From Altererythrobacter sp. (lineage in GTDB: Bacteria; Pseudomonadota; Alphaproteobacteria; Sphingomonadales; Sphingomonadaceae), in the NCBI GenBank assembly GCA_031178065.1, contig JAPSJS010000031.1, positions 1 through 39,864 of the forward strand: DNA of 39,864 nt, read 5' to 3'. A program made the translations under genes and the position numbers. Every line of letters starts with the position of its first letter. Positions within the stretch are counted from its first letter, which is position 1. The notes beneath the pieces were generated by a model. The model ran no database searches. It saw only the letters and a program-made list of their open reading frames with translations, and was not told the origin of the DNA. Shown piece by piece: positions 7,777-15,097 of this stretch.

Positions 7777-10570
7777 GCGCAGCCGACCGTGCGGCGGCCG
7801 GGACCTCATCGATCCGATGAGCAGCCGACCAGATCGTGTCCGGCTTAAATGACTGAACTTGACGCCACACTTTGTCGACGGTGGTCGGCAATAACACCAG
7901 CAGGTCGCCCGGTCGGCCGAGACGGAGTGTGGCCTCGGTCGCTTCGGCCTCATCGACGATCTGCCGGATCTTCTCGGGCGTCATGCCCGCCATGAGCGCT
8001 CCCTTGGCCATCAGCGCATTGACCTCTCCGTATGGGCGGCCGCGCCCGTCCGGGCCTTCGCGGAAGACGATCTCGTCGAACAGGCCAGCCGCGATTCTGC
8101 CCATTTCGACAATGTCGTCGTCGCGGCGATCACCCGGGATGTTCACCATTCCGATCACTCGATGGTAGCTCTCGCGCATCCGGGAGAGCACCTTGCCTAG
8201 TGCCTCCAGCCCTGCGGGGTTGTGGGCATAATCCAGGAGCACCCGCATTCCTTCCATGTCATGGATGTTGAGTCGGCCCGGACAGTCGTCGAACGAGCAG
8301 GTGAACTGCCGCAGTCCGTCGCGGATCACCTCGGGTGAAATTCCATGCGCGGCGCACATGGCGAGCGCGGCTAGCGCATTCGCGATATTGAAGTCGGCGA
8401 TGCCGCCGAGCGTTGCCGGGATTTCCCTCGCGGGCAGGACATCCAGCCGTCCGCCGTCGCGGTACAGAACCAGACGTCCGCCCTGAGGCCCCGGTTCGCG
8501 CACGGCCGCCATACCGCCGTCGCGGATGTGCTCGGCCACTGCCTCGGGAAGCTGAGCGCCGCCCTGGAGCGTGAACCAGACCACCTTGCCTCCGGCATGC
8601 CGCGCGATCCGCACGCACATCGGATCGTCGGCATTGAGGATCGAATGGCCTCGCCGGGCGACGTTCTCGACCACAACGCCTTTCACGTCGGCGAGGTCTT
8701 CGACGGTGTCGATCCCCTTCAGGCCCAGATGGTCGGCCGTCACGTTGAGCACGGCGCCGATGTCGGCGCTGTCGAACCCGAGCCCTTCGCGCAGGATGCC
8801 GCCGCGCGCGGTTTCGAGCACGGCTGCGTCCACCATCGGGTTGCGCAGGACCATGCGCGCACTCTTCGGCCCGCTGGCGTCGGCGCCCACCATCAGGTGT
8901 TCGTTGAAGTAGATGCCGGTCGTCGTCGTCATCCCGACGTTGAATTCGGCCTGGCGGAGGATACGCGTGACCATCCGGGCCGTGGTCGACTTGCCGTTGG
9001 TGCCGGTGATCGCAAAGATCGGAATCCGGGGCCGCCGCCCGCGGGGAAACAATGCGTCGATCACCGGTCCCGCCACGTCGCGCGGCTGGCCGCTCGAAGG
9101 CTCCAGATGCATGCGAAAGCCGGGCGCTGCGTTCACTTCGACGATGCCGCCCCCGATCTCGCTCGCCGGGCGGCGGATATCCGGGGAGAGGAAATCGATC
9201 CCGCAGACGTCCAGCCCTACGACCGCGGCCGCCTGCACCGCCAGGGCCGCGTTGAACGGATGGATCTCGTCCGTGCAGTCGCGCGCCGTGCCTCCGGAAG
9301 AGAGGTTTGCGGCGTCGCGCAGACGCACCGTCTCGCCGGCGGCAGGGACCGTCGCCAAGGTGCGCCCGCTTTTGGCCAGAAGCGCCGCCATACACGCGTC
9401 CGGCACGATCCTGGTGAGCAGGTTCTCATGCCCATCGCCCCGGCGCGGATCGCGATTCGCCTTATCGACGAGTTCGGCAATCGTGCTGTGCCCATTGCCG
9501 ACGACCTGCGCCGGCAGACGTTCAGCGACTGCCACGACCTTGCCGCGGACCACGAGGATACGGTGATCGCTTCCGGGGATCTGCTCCTCGATGACGACGC
9601 GGCGGCTGTGTTCGCGCGCGGCTGCATAGGCCGCAGCGATATCCGCAGGGTCGGTCAGACCGGTCGTGACGCCGCGCCCATGATTGCCGTCGAGCGGCTT
9701 CACGACGAGCGGTGTTTGCAAGCTGCGAGCTTCTTCGAGAGCCTCGTCCTCGCTGCGAACGACAGCGCCGCGCGGGACCGGAAGGCCGGCTTGCGACAGC
9801 AGCATCTTGGTCAGGTGCTTGTCGCCGGCGATATCGACCGCAACTTGCGACGTGTCCCCCGTTATGCTGGCGCGGATGCGCTTCTGCCGGCTGCCGTAGC
9901 CGAACTGGATCAGGCTGCGGTCGTCAAGGCGCATGACGGGAATGCCGCGCTTCTCGGCAGCCTCGACGAGCGCGCCCGTGGTGGGGCCGAGCGCATTCCG
10001 GCGCAGCCGGTCGCGCAGATCGGCAACGACCGCCGGCACGTCGGTCGGGCCGATCGCCGGAACGGTGCCCAGGCGTTCCAGGCCGGTAACGGCGCTCAGG
10101 TTCTCCGGCAGCAGCGCAGCCACCAGTCTAATCGCGTGGACGCCGGCAGCGAGCGCCGTGCCTTCATCGCGGTAGGCGTAGAAGATGTTGTAGATCCCGG
10201 TCCTGCCTTTGACCGAGCGGGTCTTGCCCCGTGCAACCGGACTGCCGGCGAGACACTGCAGTTCGAGCGCTACATGTTCGATGACGTGCCCGAGCCAGGT
10301 CCCTTCGTGAAGGCGCCGGACAAAGCCCATTTCCTCCTGATAGCTGCACCCGTGCGCCTTCAGCCCGGGGAGCAGCGCGACGAGGCGGTCGCTGAAGCAC
10401 GGCAGCAGGTTTGTCGGCCAATGTTCCAGATGACCGAGGTCGATCTGGATGCGGATCATCGCGCGAGCGCTGTAAAGGTTCGGCCCCCTGTAGATGGAGC
10501 GCTCAAGCACGTTCAGCGGTGCGGTGGGTCGAGCAACCGACTTCGACGCCGCATTCTCGATAGCGGTCAT
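7769..10570 (-). CDS. cphA: Cyanophycin synthetase
   Basis: CphA polymerises L-aspartate and L-arginine into multi-L-arginyl-poly-L-aspartate using ATP. The 933 residues show the family architecture. An N-terminal domain includes GHVIEHVALELQ (94-105). An ATP-grasp domain carries VVKPLDGNHGRG at about 289-300. A C-terminal Mur-ligase-like domain has P-loop GTNGKST at 523-529, and DYAHNPAGLEAL occurs later. Both ATP-using sites look intact. The ATG at 10570 has GAGGA just upstream (spacing 3 nt, short). Residues 1-19 precede the usual beginning of the family (LERSIYRGPNLYS), so a slightly later start is possible. It heads the operon with iaaA and cphB and has an EcfG-type promoter match 43 nt upstream. 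Confidence 0.95.
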   Translation of the reverse strand: MTAIENAASKSVARPTAPLNVLERSIYRGPNLYSARAMIRIQIDLGHLEHWPTNLLPCFSDRLVALLPGLKAHGCSYQEEMGFVRRLHEGTWLGHVIEHVALELQCLAGSPVARGKTRSVKGRTGIYNIFYAYRDEGTALAAGVHAIRLVAALLPENLSAVTGLERLGTVPAIGPTDVPAVVADLRDRLRRNALGPTTGALVEAAEKRGIPVMRLDDRSLIQFGYGSRQKRIRASITGDTSQVAVDIAGDKHLTKMLLSQAGLPVPRGAVVRSEDEALEEARSLQTPLVVKPLDGNHGRGVTTGLTDPADIAAAYAAAREHSRRVVIEEQIPGSDHRILVVRGKVVAVAERLPAQVVGNGHSTIAELVDKANRDPRRGDGHENLLTRIVPDACMAALLAKSGRTLATVPAAGETVRLRDAANLSSGGTARDCTDEIHPFNAALAVQAAAVVGLDVCGIDFLSPDIRRPASEIGGGIVEVNAAPGFRMHLEPSSGQPRDVAGPVIDALFPRGRRPRIPIFAITGTNGKSTTARMVTRILRQAEFNVGMTTTTGIYFNEHLMVGADASGPKSARMVLRNPMVDAAVLETARGGILREGLGFDSADIGAVLNVTADHLGLKGIDTVEDLADVKGVVVENVARRGHSILNADDPMCVRIARHAGGKVVWFTLQGGAQLPEAVAEHIRDGGMAAVREPGPQGGRLVLYRDGGRLDVLPAREIPATLGGIADFNIANALAALAMCAAHGISPEVIRDGLRQFTCSFDDCPGRLNIHDMEGMRVLLDYAHNPAGLEALGKVLSRMRESYHRVIGMVNIPGDRRDDDIVEMGRIAAGLFDEIVFREGPDGRGRPYGEVNALMAKGALMAGMTPEKIRQIVDEAEATEATLRLGRPGDLLVLLPTTVDKVWRQVQSFKPDTIWSAAHRIDEVPAAARSAAHA

Positions 10571-10612
10571 AAGTCCTCACGAAGAACCCGGCGATGCCGG
10601 TGGAGTTGCTTT

Positions 10613-10637
10613 AACTCCCCATCTTCATCTCTGTTCC
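10613..10637 (-). promoter_or_regulatory. EcfG-type promoter match upstream of cphA
   Basis: Read on the minus strand: GGAAC (10637-10633), 17 nt, GTT (10615-10613). The spacing and orientation fit a general-stress sigma promoter giving a leader of roughly 35 nt before cphA. It is the same N17 spacing as the two matches before the DUF892 gene. Confidence 0.5.
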
Positions 10638-10660
10638 TCGTGAAATTCCAGCAAGTTCCT

Positions 10661-10678
10661 GATAAATCTATGTTTATC
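10661..10678. promoter_or_regulatory. GATAAA-N6-TTTATC inverted repeat upstream of cphA
   Basis: A spaced 6-bp palindrome in an AT-rich patch, about 24 nt upstream of the EcfG-type -35 element on the cphA side. The position suits a regulator binding site. The regulator is unknown, and a 6-bp repeat can arise by chance. Confidence 0.3.
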
Positions 10679-10823
10679 CAAACCTTGCCCGCCACCCGCA
10701 GACGCACGGCAGGTGGACTATCAGGCGGGCGGCGTTACGCTCGCGCCTCCCGGGGTGCATGTGAACGCCGCGCCTAGGAGATAGACCACGAGATTCACCC
10801 GACCACGTTGATGGTCTGATCAA

Positions 10824-11183
10824 TCAGTCGCTTGCATCGCCGCGCGCATTGCCGCTCGGCGCGTTGCCGGTCGATCCGTCGCCGGCGCCCACACTCCCAA
10901 TACTTGTACCGGGACCACCGCGAGGCACCGTGCCGGACGGCTGGAGTCCGCTCGCCGCCCCGAGCGATCCGGTGGTGCTCTCTCCTGCGCTGTCATCGCG
11001 CTCCTCAGGAGATTGCCTGTCGGGATCCACGCCGGTCGCGGGTGTGTCGGTACTATCGCCGTCTTCCATCCCGAAGCGCGTCGTTGCCGCCTCCCCGCCC
11101 TTCTGCGGCCGCGTGCTGTTCTGGTCGGAATTCGTGCTGCGGGCAGGCCGATCCGCTCTGCCACCGTTGCTCTCATTAGCCAT
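10824..11183 (-). CDS. Hydrophilic low-complexity protein of unknown function
   Basis: A 119-residue protein rich in Gly, Ser, Thr, Asp, Asn and Pro, with almost no hydrophobic residues. It is probably disordered throughout, without signal peptide or membrane segment. I do not recognise a family. Coding is supported by a good Shine-Dalgarno: AGGAG lies 7 nt before ATG 11183 (MANESNGG); an adjacent in-frame ATG at 11186 is only 4 nt away. An EcfG-like promoter with one mismatch (TGAAC-N17-GTT, 11237-11213) lies 30 nt upstream. Hydrophilin-like composition and possible stress control suggest a desiccation or osmotic role, but that is speculation. It lies between cphA and the small membrane ORF on the same strand. 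Confidence 0.6.
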   Translation of the reverse strand: MANESNGGRADRPARSTNSDQNSTRPQKGGEAATTRFGMEDGDSTDTPATGVDPDRQSPEERDDSAGESTTGSLGAASGLQPSGTVPRGGPGTSIGSVGAGDGSTGNAPSGNARGDASD

Positions 11184-11212
11184 CATCGCTCTCCTTGCAT
11201 CAGCACGGAGTT

Positions 11213-11237
11213 AACCCGGCAAAATCAGATAGGTTCA
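11213..11237 (-). promoter_or_regulatory. Imperfect EcfG-like promoter before the hydrophilic protein gene
   Basis: TGAAC (11237-11233), 17 nt, GTT (11215-11213) on the minus strand, one base from GGAAC. It is 30 nt before ATG 11183. This is weaker than the three exact matches in this region and is listed because strand, spacing and distance agree with them. Confidence 0.3.
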
Positions 11238-11638
11238 CGGCCTCGCACGCGATGATCAGCCATGCGCGCGACCTGATCATCCTCATCGGCCATCTTCCGA
11301 AGCGCGAGAAAGGTCCGCTCCTTAAATTTGGCTGGCCGTTGGAGTTCGAATGAGGTGACACGCCGTCTCAAGAGACATTCGCAAAGCACAAAGGCGGTGG
11401 CGAACGCTGTCAGGAGAATCGCAAACGTCGGGACGATCCATGGCAACCGTCGGCCCCCTTCGGGAAAAGCTCTGCCGACTGATCCCACTGATCCGAGCAG
11501 CAACTGGGGCGACTCGCGGCGAACCTGTTTCATCCAAATAGCCGGTTCGCAAGGTGCGCGCGCTGACCTAAGTTGGCTTCCGGAAACAAAAATTCGCTGA
11601 TGGACTCGGTTGGGGAGGGCCCCAGCGCGCCTTGCCAT
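11225..11638 (-). CDS. Small predicted single-pass membrane protein, coupled to the Crp/Fnr gene
   Basis: An unrecognised frame of 137 residues. Its only clear feature is one membrane helix (WIVPTFAILLTAFATAFVL) followed by CECLLRRR and a charged C-terminal tail with MADEDDQVARMADH. ATG 11638 overlaps the TGA of the Crp/Fnr gene (TGATG), which supports coupled translation. A shorter start at 11533 (MKQVRRES) is possible and would give 102 residues. Codon use is less GC-biased at third positions than in neighbouring genes. That fits either an accessory gene or a non-coding frame. Confidence 0.42.
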   Translation of the reverse strand: MARRAGALPNRVHQRIFVSGSQLRSARAPCEPAIWMKQVRRESPQLLLGSVGSVGRAFPEGGRRLPWIVPTFAILLTAFATAFVLCECLLRRRVTSFELQRPAKFKERTFLALRKMADEDDQVARMADHRVRGREPI

Positions 11639-12369
11639 CAAGCGACCTGATCCAGGTGCAAGTACAGAGCGTTGAAACCCGACACCTCCCTGAGGCGCTC
11701 CCAATCGGGGATATGAACGAAGCGGCGTTCCCGTCTGATCAGTCCATCCGCCTCGAGCGCCTTCAAGGTCCGATTGACGTGCACAGAGGTCAGCCCGGTC
11801 GCGTCGGCGAGTTGCTCTTGAGTCATCGGAAGCTCGTAGCCTTTGACGTCACCAAGGCCCGCAACGTCCAGACGGAGCGCGAACTCGCAGAAGAGGTGTC
11901 CGATCCGCTGCTTCGCGTCGCGGCGACCGACATTGGTGACCCATTCTCGGAAGATCGAGCCGTCGACCAGCGTGTCGATCCACATCGCCAGGCCGACGCG
12001 TGGGTGCGTCTTGACGAGCTTTTGGATCGCAGCGCGCGAGATCGTCGCGATTTCACAGCGCGTGAGGGTTTGTACGTTGTGATCGGCAATGGCGAGGAGC
12101 GATCCTTCGAGATCTACGAAGTCGCCGGGGATGTGAATGCTGACGATCTGGCGGCCGCCGTCCGCCGTCAGCTTGTGCCGGAAGGCGAGGCCCGAGAGGA
12201 TCAGCGCACTCTTCTCCGTAGGCGCTCCCTCGCGGACGATGTACGCGCCCGCCTCGGCTGTCTTTATCTGGTACGGCAGTGAGTGCAGGGCACTTCGGTC
12301 CGCATCGTCGAGCAACTCACGCCGCTCGAACTTGCGCACCATGCGCTGAAGGATTGGATGGCCGGTCAC
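11638..12369 (-). CDS. Crp/Fnr family transcriptional regulator
   Basis: A 243-residue regulator. Residues ~15-140 form a cyclic-nucleotide-binding-like beta roll (REGAPTEKSALILSGLAFR; IHIPGDFVDLEG). Residues ~150-235 form a Crp-type winged helix-turn-helix (LPMTQEQLADATGLTSVHVNRTLKALEADGLI). I see no N-terminal cysteine cluster like that of FNR, so it is not an oxygen-sensing Fe-S form. The effector is unknown. It is first in a minus-strand run leading through two small ORFs to the cyanophycin operon. Whether it controls that operon is open. A near-palindrome at 12453-12474 upstream could be its own operator. Confidence 0.88.
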   Translation of the reverse strand: MTGHPILQRMVRKFERRELLDDADRSALHSLPYQIKTAEAGAYIVREGAPTEKSALILSGLAFRHKLTADGGRQIVSIHIPGDFVDLEGSLLAIADHNVQTLTRCEIATISRAAIQKLVKTHPRVGLAMWIDTLVDGSIFREWVTNVGRRDAKQRIGHLFCEFALRLDVAGLGDVKGYELPMTQEQLADATGLTSVHVNRTLKALEADGLIRRERRFVHIPDWERLREVSGFNALYLHLDQVA

Positions 12370-12582
12370 GACGTACTCCCGAGCAAGGAAATGCGGGCGG
12401 GAGCACGTGGAATCTCTCAGTCGCCGATGCCCAGATATTGGATCGCCGATAGGGCAACCATAACATGGTTTGCCTTACCTAATCCAGTCCTATGTTAAAC
12501 AGAATGAGAGAACGCAAGTTACGTGGCGACTTGAATAGAGTTCAATGGTAGATTTCCTTCCAACCGAAATGAGGTAGTCGCG

Positions 12583-12816
12583 ATGAAAGGTATTTTTCAT
12601 CTCCGAGATGGGACGATCTCCTTCTCGACGCGGACGGCCGCGAATTGCCGAACCTGCAATCGGTAATTGCCGCAGCATTGTGTGAAACGCGCGATCCTTG
12701 GCGCGGATGCGGGCGCGGGAGTGCTGAAGCTAGGGCAGCGGATCGACGCCGAAGATGAGGCCGGCGAGATCGTGCATCGCCTCGTTCTCAAGGACACCAT
12801 CACAATCGAGAAGTAG
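12583..12816 (+). pseudogene. Frameshifted DUF6894-like gene remnant
   Basis: A ribosome-binding site (GAGG at 12571-12574) precedes ATG 12583, which reads MKGIFHLRDGTISF. The homologous-looking text then continues one frame back as LDADGRELPNLQSV, and after ~12694 returns to the first frame as ILGADAGAGVLKLGQRIDAE, ending at TAG 12814-12816. Joined, these give a ~78-residue protein with the DUF6894 pattern (aromatic/His start, DGxxxxDxxGxELPxL, then a C-terminal DExGxIVHxL strand). Two net deletions (1 nt near 12624, 2 nt near 12695) explain it. The original frame meets TAA at 12664. It is either a young pseudogene or two sequencing errors. Family assignment is by eye. Confidence 0.62.
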
Positions 12817-12929
12817 CGCCGTGGCTGCGGCTTGATGGCTTCGAAATCGGCCGGACGTGAACCGTCGATCGTTTATCCCGACGCGCTTCATCTGGCACTC
12901 CCGGGCTCCAAGCGGGACCATAAGCGCAC

Positions 12930-12959
12930 AAAAAGACGCCCGCGGCACCCATGGGCGTC
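12930..12959 (-). terminator. Rho-independent terminator for the DUF2147 transcript
   Basis: On the minus strand a GACGCCC/GGGCGTC stem (12959-12935, about 11-nt loop) is followed directly by TTTTT (12934-12930). An alternative stem CGCCCGCG/CGCGGGCG (12937-12966) overlaps it. It lies about 55 nt downstream of the DUF2147 stop codon. Confidence 0.7.
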
Positions 12960-12968
12960 GCGGGCGCG

Positions 12969-12996
12969 CAAGGGACGGATGCGACTTCGTCCCTTG
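12969..12996. repeat. 9-bp inverted repeat beside the terminator
   Basis: CAAGGGACG (12969-12977) and CGTCCCTTG (12988-12996) are exact reverse complements around a 10-nt loop. They lie between the DUF2147 stop and the terminator hairpin. The hairpin would sit in the 3' end of that mRNA and may protect it. Confidence 0.55.
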
Positions 12997-13015
12997 TGAG
13001 GAGCCCTTCACATGA

Positions 13016-13444
13016 TCAGCGCACGCGGGTCCAAACCTTGGTGCGGCAGAAGATCGCGGCCTTGCAGCCCTTGACCTCGAGCTTGCCGTCGCGGCGCAGG
13101 GTCAGGTAGCCCTTGGCGGCTCCGTCGCCCGATTCCGGATCGTAGACCGGGCCGCCCTGCCATTCGGCCGGGCCCCCGGTGAACCCGCGCAGCACCACCA
13201 GCCCCTTCAGCTTGCGGTCCCTGAGCGACTTGTCGGGATTGCGCACGTCCCGCAGGTCGGGATTGGCGCGCAGCCGCGTCGCGTCGATGATCTTGCCGCA
13301 CACGGCCGCGCCGCAGCGGTAGATCTCGACCCGGCCGCCTTCGCTGCCGGTCGCCCAGACGCCGAGAAGCCGGCTACCGTCCGCCGCTGCTGCCGGCGCG
13401 GATGCGGCCAGCAGCAGCCCGAGCATGACTGCCACCGCCCTCAC
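13016..13444 (-). CDS. DUF2147 family secreted protein
   Basis: A 142-residue protein with a signal peptide (RAVAVMLGLLLAASAPAAAA, cleavage near residue 21). The mature part has the DUF2147 pattern: GVWATGSEGGRVEIYRCG at the start, then CGKII, a KSLRDRKLKGLVVLRGF segment and a final strand with CKAAIFCRTKVWTRV. Members are small periplasmic or outer-membrane beta-rich proteins of unknown function. Four cysteines could form two disulfides. Its ATG overlaps the stop of the PF10118 gene (13441-13444), so the two are translationally coupled. The transcript ends at the terminator near 12930. Confidence 0.87.
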   Translation of the reverse strand: MRAVAVMLGLLLAASAPAAAADGSRLLGVWATGSEGGRVEIYRCGAAVCGKIIDATRLRANPDLRDVRNPDKSLRDRKLKGLVVLRGFTGGPAEWQGGPVYDPESGDGAAKGYLTLRRDGKLEVKGCKAAIFCRTKVWTRVR

Positions 13445-14295
13445 GACGCCGGCTCCGCATCGGCGGGAGGCGTGAGCGTGTCGAGGGCCTTGGCGACGAG
13501 CGCGCGGTCGTCATGCTGCCACGGGTGGAAGCCCGGGCGCATGTACCCGATCGCGCTGCCCACCAGCAGGCGCATGGCGCCGGGGCGGACATAGAGGTAG
13601 TGCAGCAGCTTGCGCCAGGTCGCGAAGTCGTTCCTGCCGTCCTGCTCGAGCAAGCCGGCAGTGTTGCGGAAGATCACGTAGTGGAACCGCACGGTCGCCG
13701 CCGCCATCGCGAAGGAGCGTCCGAGCCACCGCCGCAAGCGCGGGAACTTGCGCGTCGCGTGGAGCCAGGTGTCGAAAGCGACGGCCTTGTGCTCGATCTC
13801 CTCGATCGCGTGCCAGCGCCACATGCGCTGCGCTTCCGGCTCGGCGCCCGCAAGATGCTCGGGGTTCGAGAGAACGGCGTTCGCCAGGGTCGCGGTGAAG
13901 TGTTCGAGCGCGCAGGTCGCTGCAAGCTGCATCACCGGCTTGCGGCGCTTGGCCCAGGCAATCGTGCGCGCAGCGCGGTCTTCCGCCGGGCGAATGTCGT
14001 ATCCCGCATCGCGCGCCTGCTTGTTGAAAAACACATGCTCGCGCGTGTGCATCGATTCCTGATAGACGAAATCGTCGATCTGCGCGCGCAGCGTCTCGGG
14101 CGCGTCGTCACGGTAATGGCGCACCGTGGTCATGAAGAACTTCTCGCCCACCGGGAAGGTCGAGGACAGCGCGTTGAAGAACGCGGTGCGCCCGGGGTCG
14201 CCGCCGTGCCACCAGCGGCGGACGGGCTCCTCCCGGCCGAATTTCCAGTTGCGCTTGTGAATCGTGATATCTTCGGGGGTTCGGGTTGAAGACAT
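13441..14295 (-). CDS. Predicted metal-dependent hydrolase (PF10118 family)
   Basis: A 284-residue helical protein with the PF10118 pattern. It opens with IHKRNWKFGREEPVRRWWHG. Helices follow bearing QESMHTREHVFFN, CALEHFTATLAN and HAIEEIEHKAVAFD, whose Glu and His residues resemble a ferritin-like di-metal site. The family name 'metal-dependent hydrolase' is a prediction; the reaction is unknown. The Shine-Dalgarno AGGAGG lies 8 nt before ATG 14295. It is divergent from a TetR regulator, and the shared intergenic region carries a long inverted repeat at 14328-14351, so local TetR control is likely. Coupled with the downstream DUF2147 gene. Confidence 0.85.
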   Translation of the reverse strand: MSSTRTPEDITIHKRNWKFGREEPVRRWWHGGDPGRTAFFNALSSTFPVGEKFFMTTVRHYRDDAPETLRAQIDDFVYQESMHTREHVFFNKQARDAGYDIRPAEDRAARTIAWAKRRKPVMQLAATCALEHFTATLANAVLSNPEHLAGAEPEAQRMWRWHAIEEIEHKAVAFDTWLHATRKFPRLRRWLGRSFAMAAATVRFHYVIFRNTAGLLEQDGRNDFATWRKLLHYLYVRPGAMRLLVGSAIGYMRPGFHPWQHDDRALVAKALDTLTPPADAEPAS

Positions 14296-14327
14296 TGTCG
14301 AATCCTCCTGATTGTCACACCCCTTTA

Positions 14328-14351
14328 ATTTACATTGATGTTAATGTAAAT
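14328..14351. promoter_or_regulatory. Candidate TetR operator, 9-bp arms
   Basis: ATTTACATT (14328-14336), 6 nt, AATGTAAAT (14343-14351) are perfect reverse complements. The repeat lies between the divergent PF10118 gene and the TetR gene, the usual position for an autoregulatory TetR operator. A near copy with the same 6-nt centre lies in the promoter of the PraB-like gene at 18447-18466. Confidence 0.7.
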
Positions 14352-14460
14352 AGTAATTCGGGAATGGACGTGCCGCAGCCGACGATCTGGGGTGACGCGC
14401 GTTCGCACATCTGTATGTGGTATCCTGGCGAAGGCGGCAGTGCCGCATATGGAGGACGGA

Positions 14461-15087
14461 ATGGCACAGCCGAAGGAGGAGCGGGTCCGGCGGCGCAAGC
14501 GGATGGGCGACGAGGTCCGCGATGAGGCCCTGATCGCGGCACGCAAGCTGCTCCTCGACAGCGGCCCGGCTGCCGTCACGCTGGCAAATGTGGGCCGCGA
14601 GATTGGCATGTCGCATGCCAACGTGCTGCATCACTTCGGATCGGCGGCGAGCCTGCAGTCCGCACTAATGGGCTCGATGATCCGCGATCTGACCACAGCA
14701 CTCGACAACGTGGTGGAACTGCTCAAGACCGATGCGGCCGCGCCTCGCACGGTGGCGGACAAGGTGTTCGACGCGTTCGACAAGGGCGGCGCCGGACAGC
14801 TCGCCGCATGGATCATCCTGTCCGGCGACGTGAAGCAGCTCGAACCCGTGCGAGAGGCCGTGCGTGCGCTGGTGGAAGCGATCGTCGGGCAGTCCACCGA
14901 CGATGCGGCGCCGGAACGGGTCCGTGCCGCGGTGCTGATGATGGCGGTCAGCGCCTTCGGCGATGCGCTGATCGGTCCGCACGTGCGCGAGATGCTCGGT
15001 CAGGACGACGACGCAATGCGCGACCTGATCGCGCGGATCCTGCCGCTGTTCCTGATCCCCTCGGGCATTCCCCCGGCCATCGGCTGA
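14461..15087 (+). CDS. TetR/AcrR family transcriptional regulator
   Basis: A 208-residue repressor-type protein. The N-terminal helix-turn-helix is clear (ALIAARKLLLDSGPAAVTLA, then VGREIGMSHANVLHHFGS). The C-terminal ligand-binding helices are diverged, as usual, and the ligand cannot be predicted. I chose ATG 14461 because GGAGG (14451-14455) is 5 nt upstream; an in-frame ATG at 14449 lies before that Shine-Dalgarno. It is divergent from the PF10118-DUF2147 pair, with an operator-like palindrome between them. A matching element 4 kb away suggests it may also control the PraB-like gene. It converges with the TonB-dependent receptor gene. Confidence 0.88.
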   Translation: MAQPKEERVRRRKRMGDEVRDEALIAARKLLLDSGPAAVTLANVGREIGMSHANVLHHFGSAASLQSALMGSMIRDLTTALDNVVELLKTDAAAPRTVADKVFDAFDKGGAGQLAAWIILSGDVKQLEPVREAVRALVEAIVGQSTDDAAPERVRAAVLMMAVSAFGDALIGPHVREMLGQDDDAMRDLIARILPLFLIPSGIPPAIG

Positions 15088-15097
15088 CGCGCGGGCC

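Larger units (their letters stand above)
12370..13015. other. 646-bp interval without an intact gene
   Basis: Between the Crp/Fnr start and the DUF2147 stop there is no intact gene. The interval holds the Crp/Fnr promoter side with a near-palindrome at 12453-12474 (GGCAACCAT and ATGGTTTGCC, one extra base). It also holds the DUF6894-like pseudogene at 12583-12816 and two hairpins at 12930-12996. The first ~210 bp are noticeably more AT-rich than the surroundings. Confidence 0.7.

Noticed and set aside
8528-10777. 749-codon open frame on the plus strand antisense to cphA
   Set aside because: It shadows cphA. High GC at third positions keeps opposite frames open; the translation has no recognisable domain and is arginine/aspartate-biased.
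12835-12998. Short plus-strand frame (MASKSAGREPSIVYPDALHL...) after the DUF6894 remnant
   Set aside because: It lacks a Shine-Dalgarno, runs through the terminator and the inverted repeat, and becomes arginine-rich nonsense.
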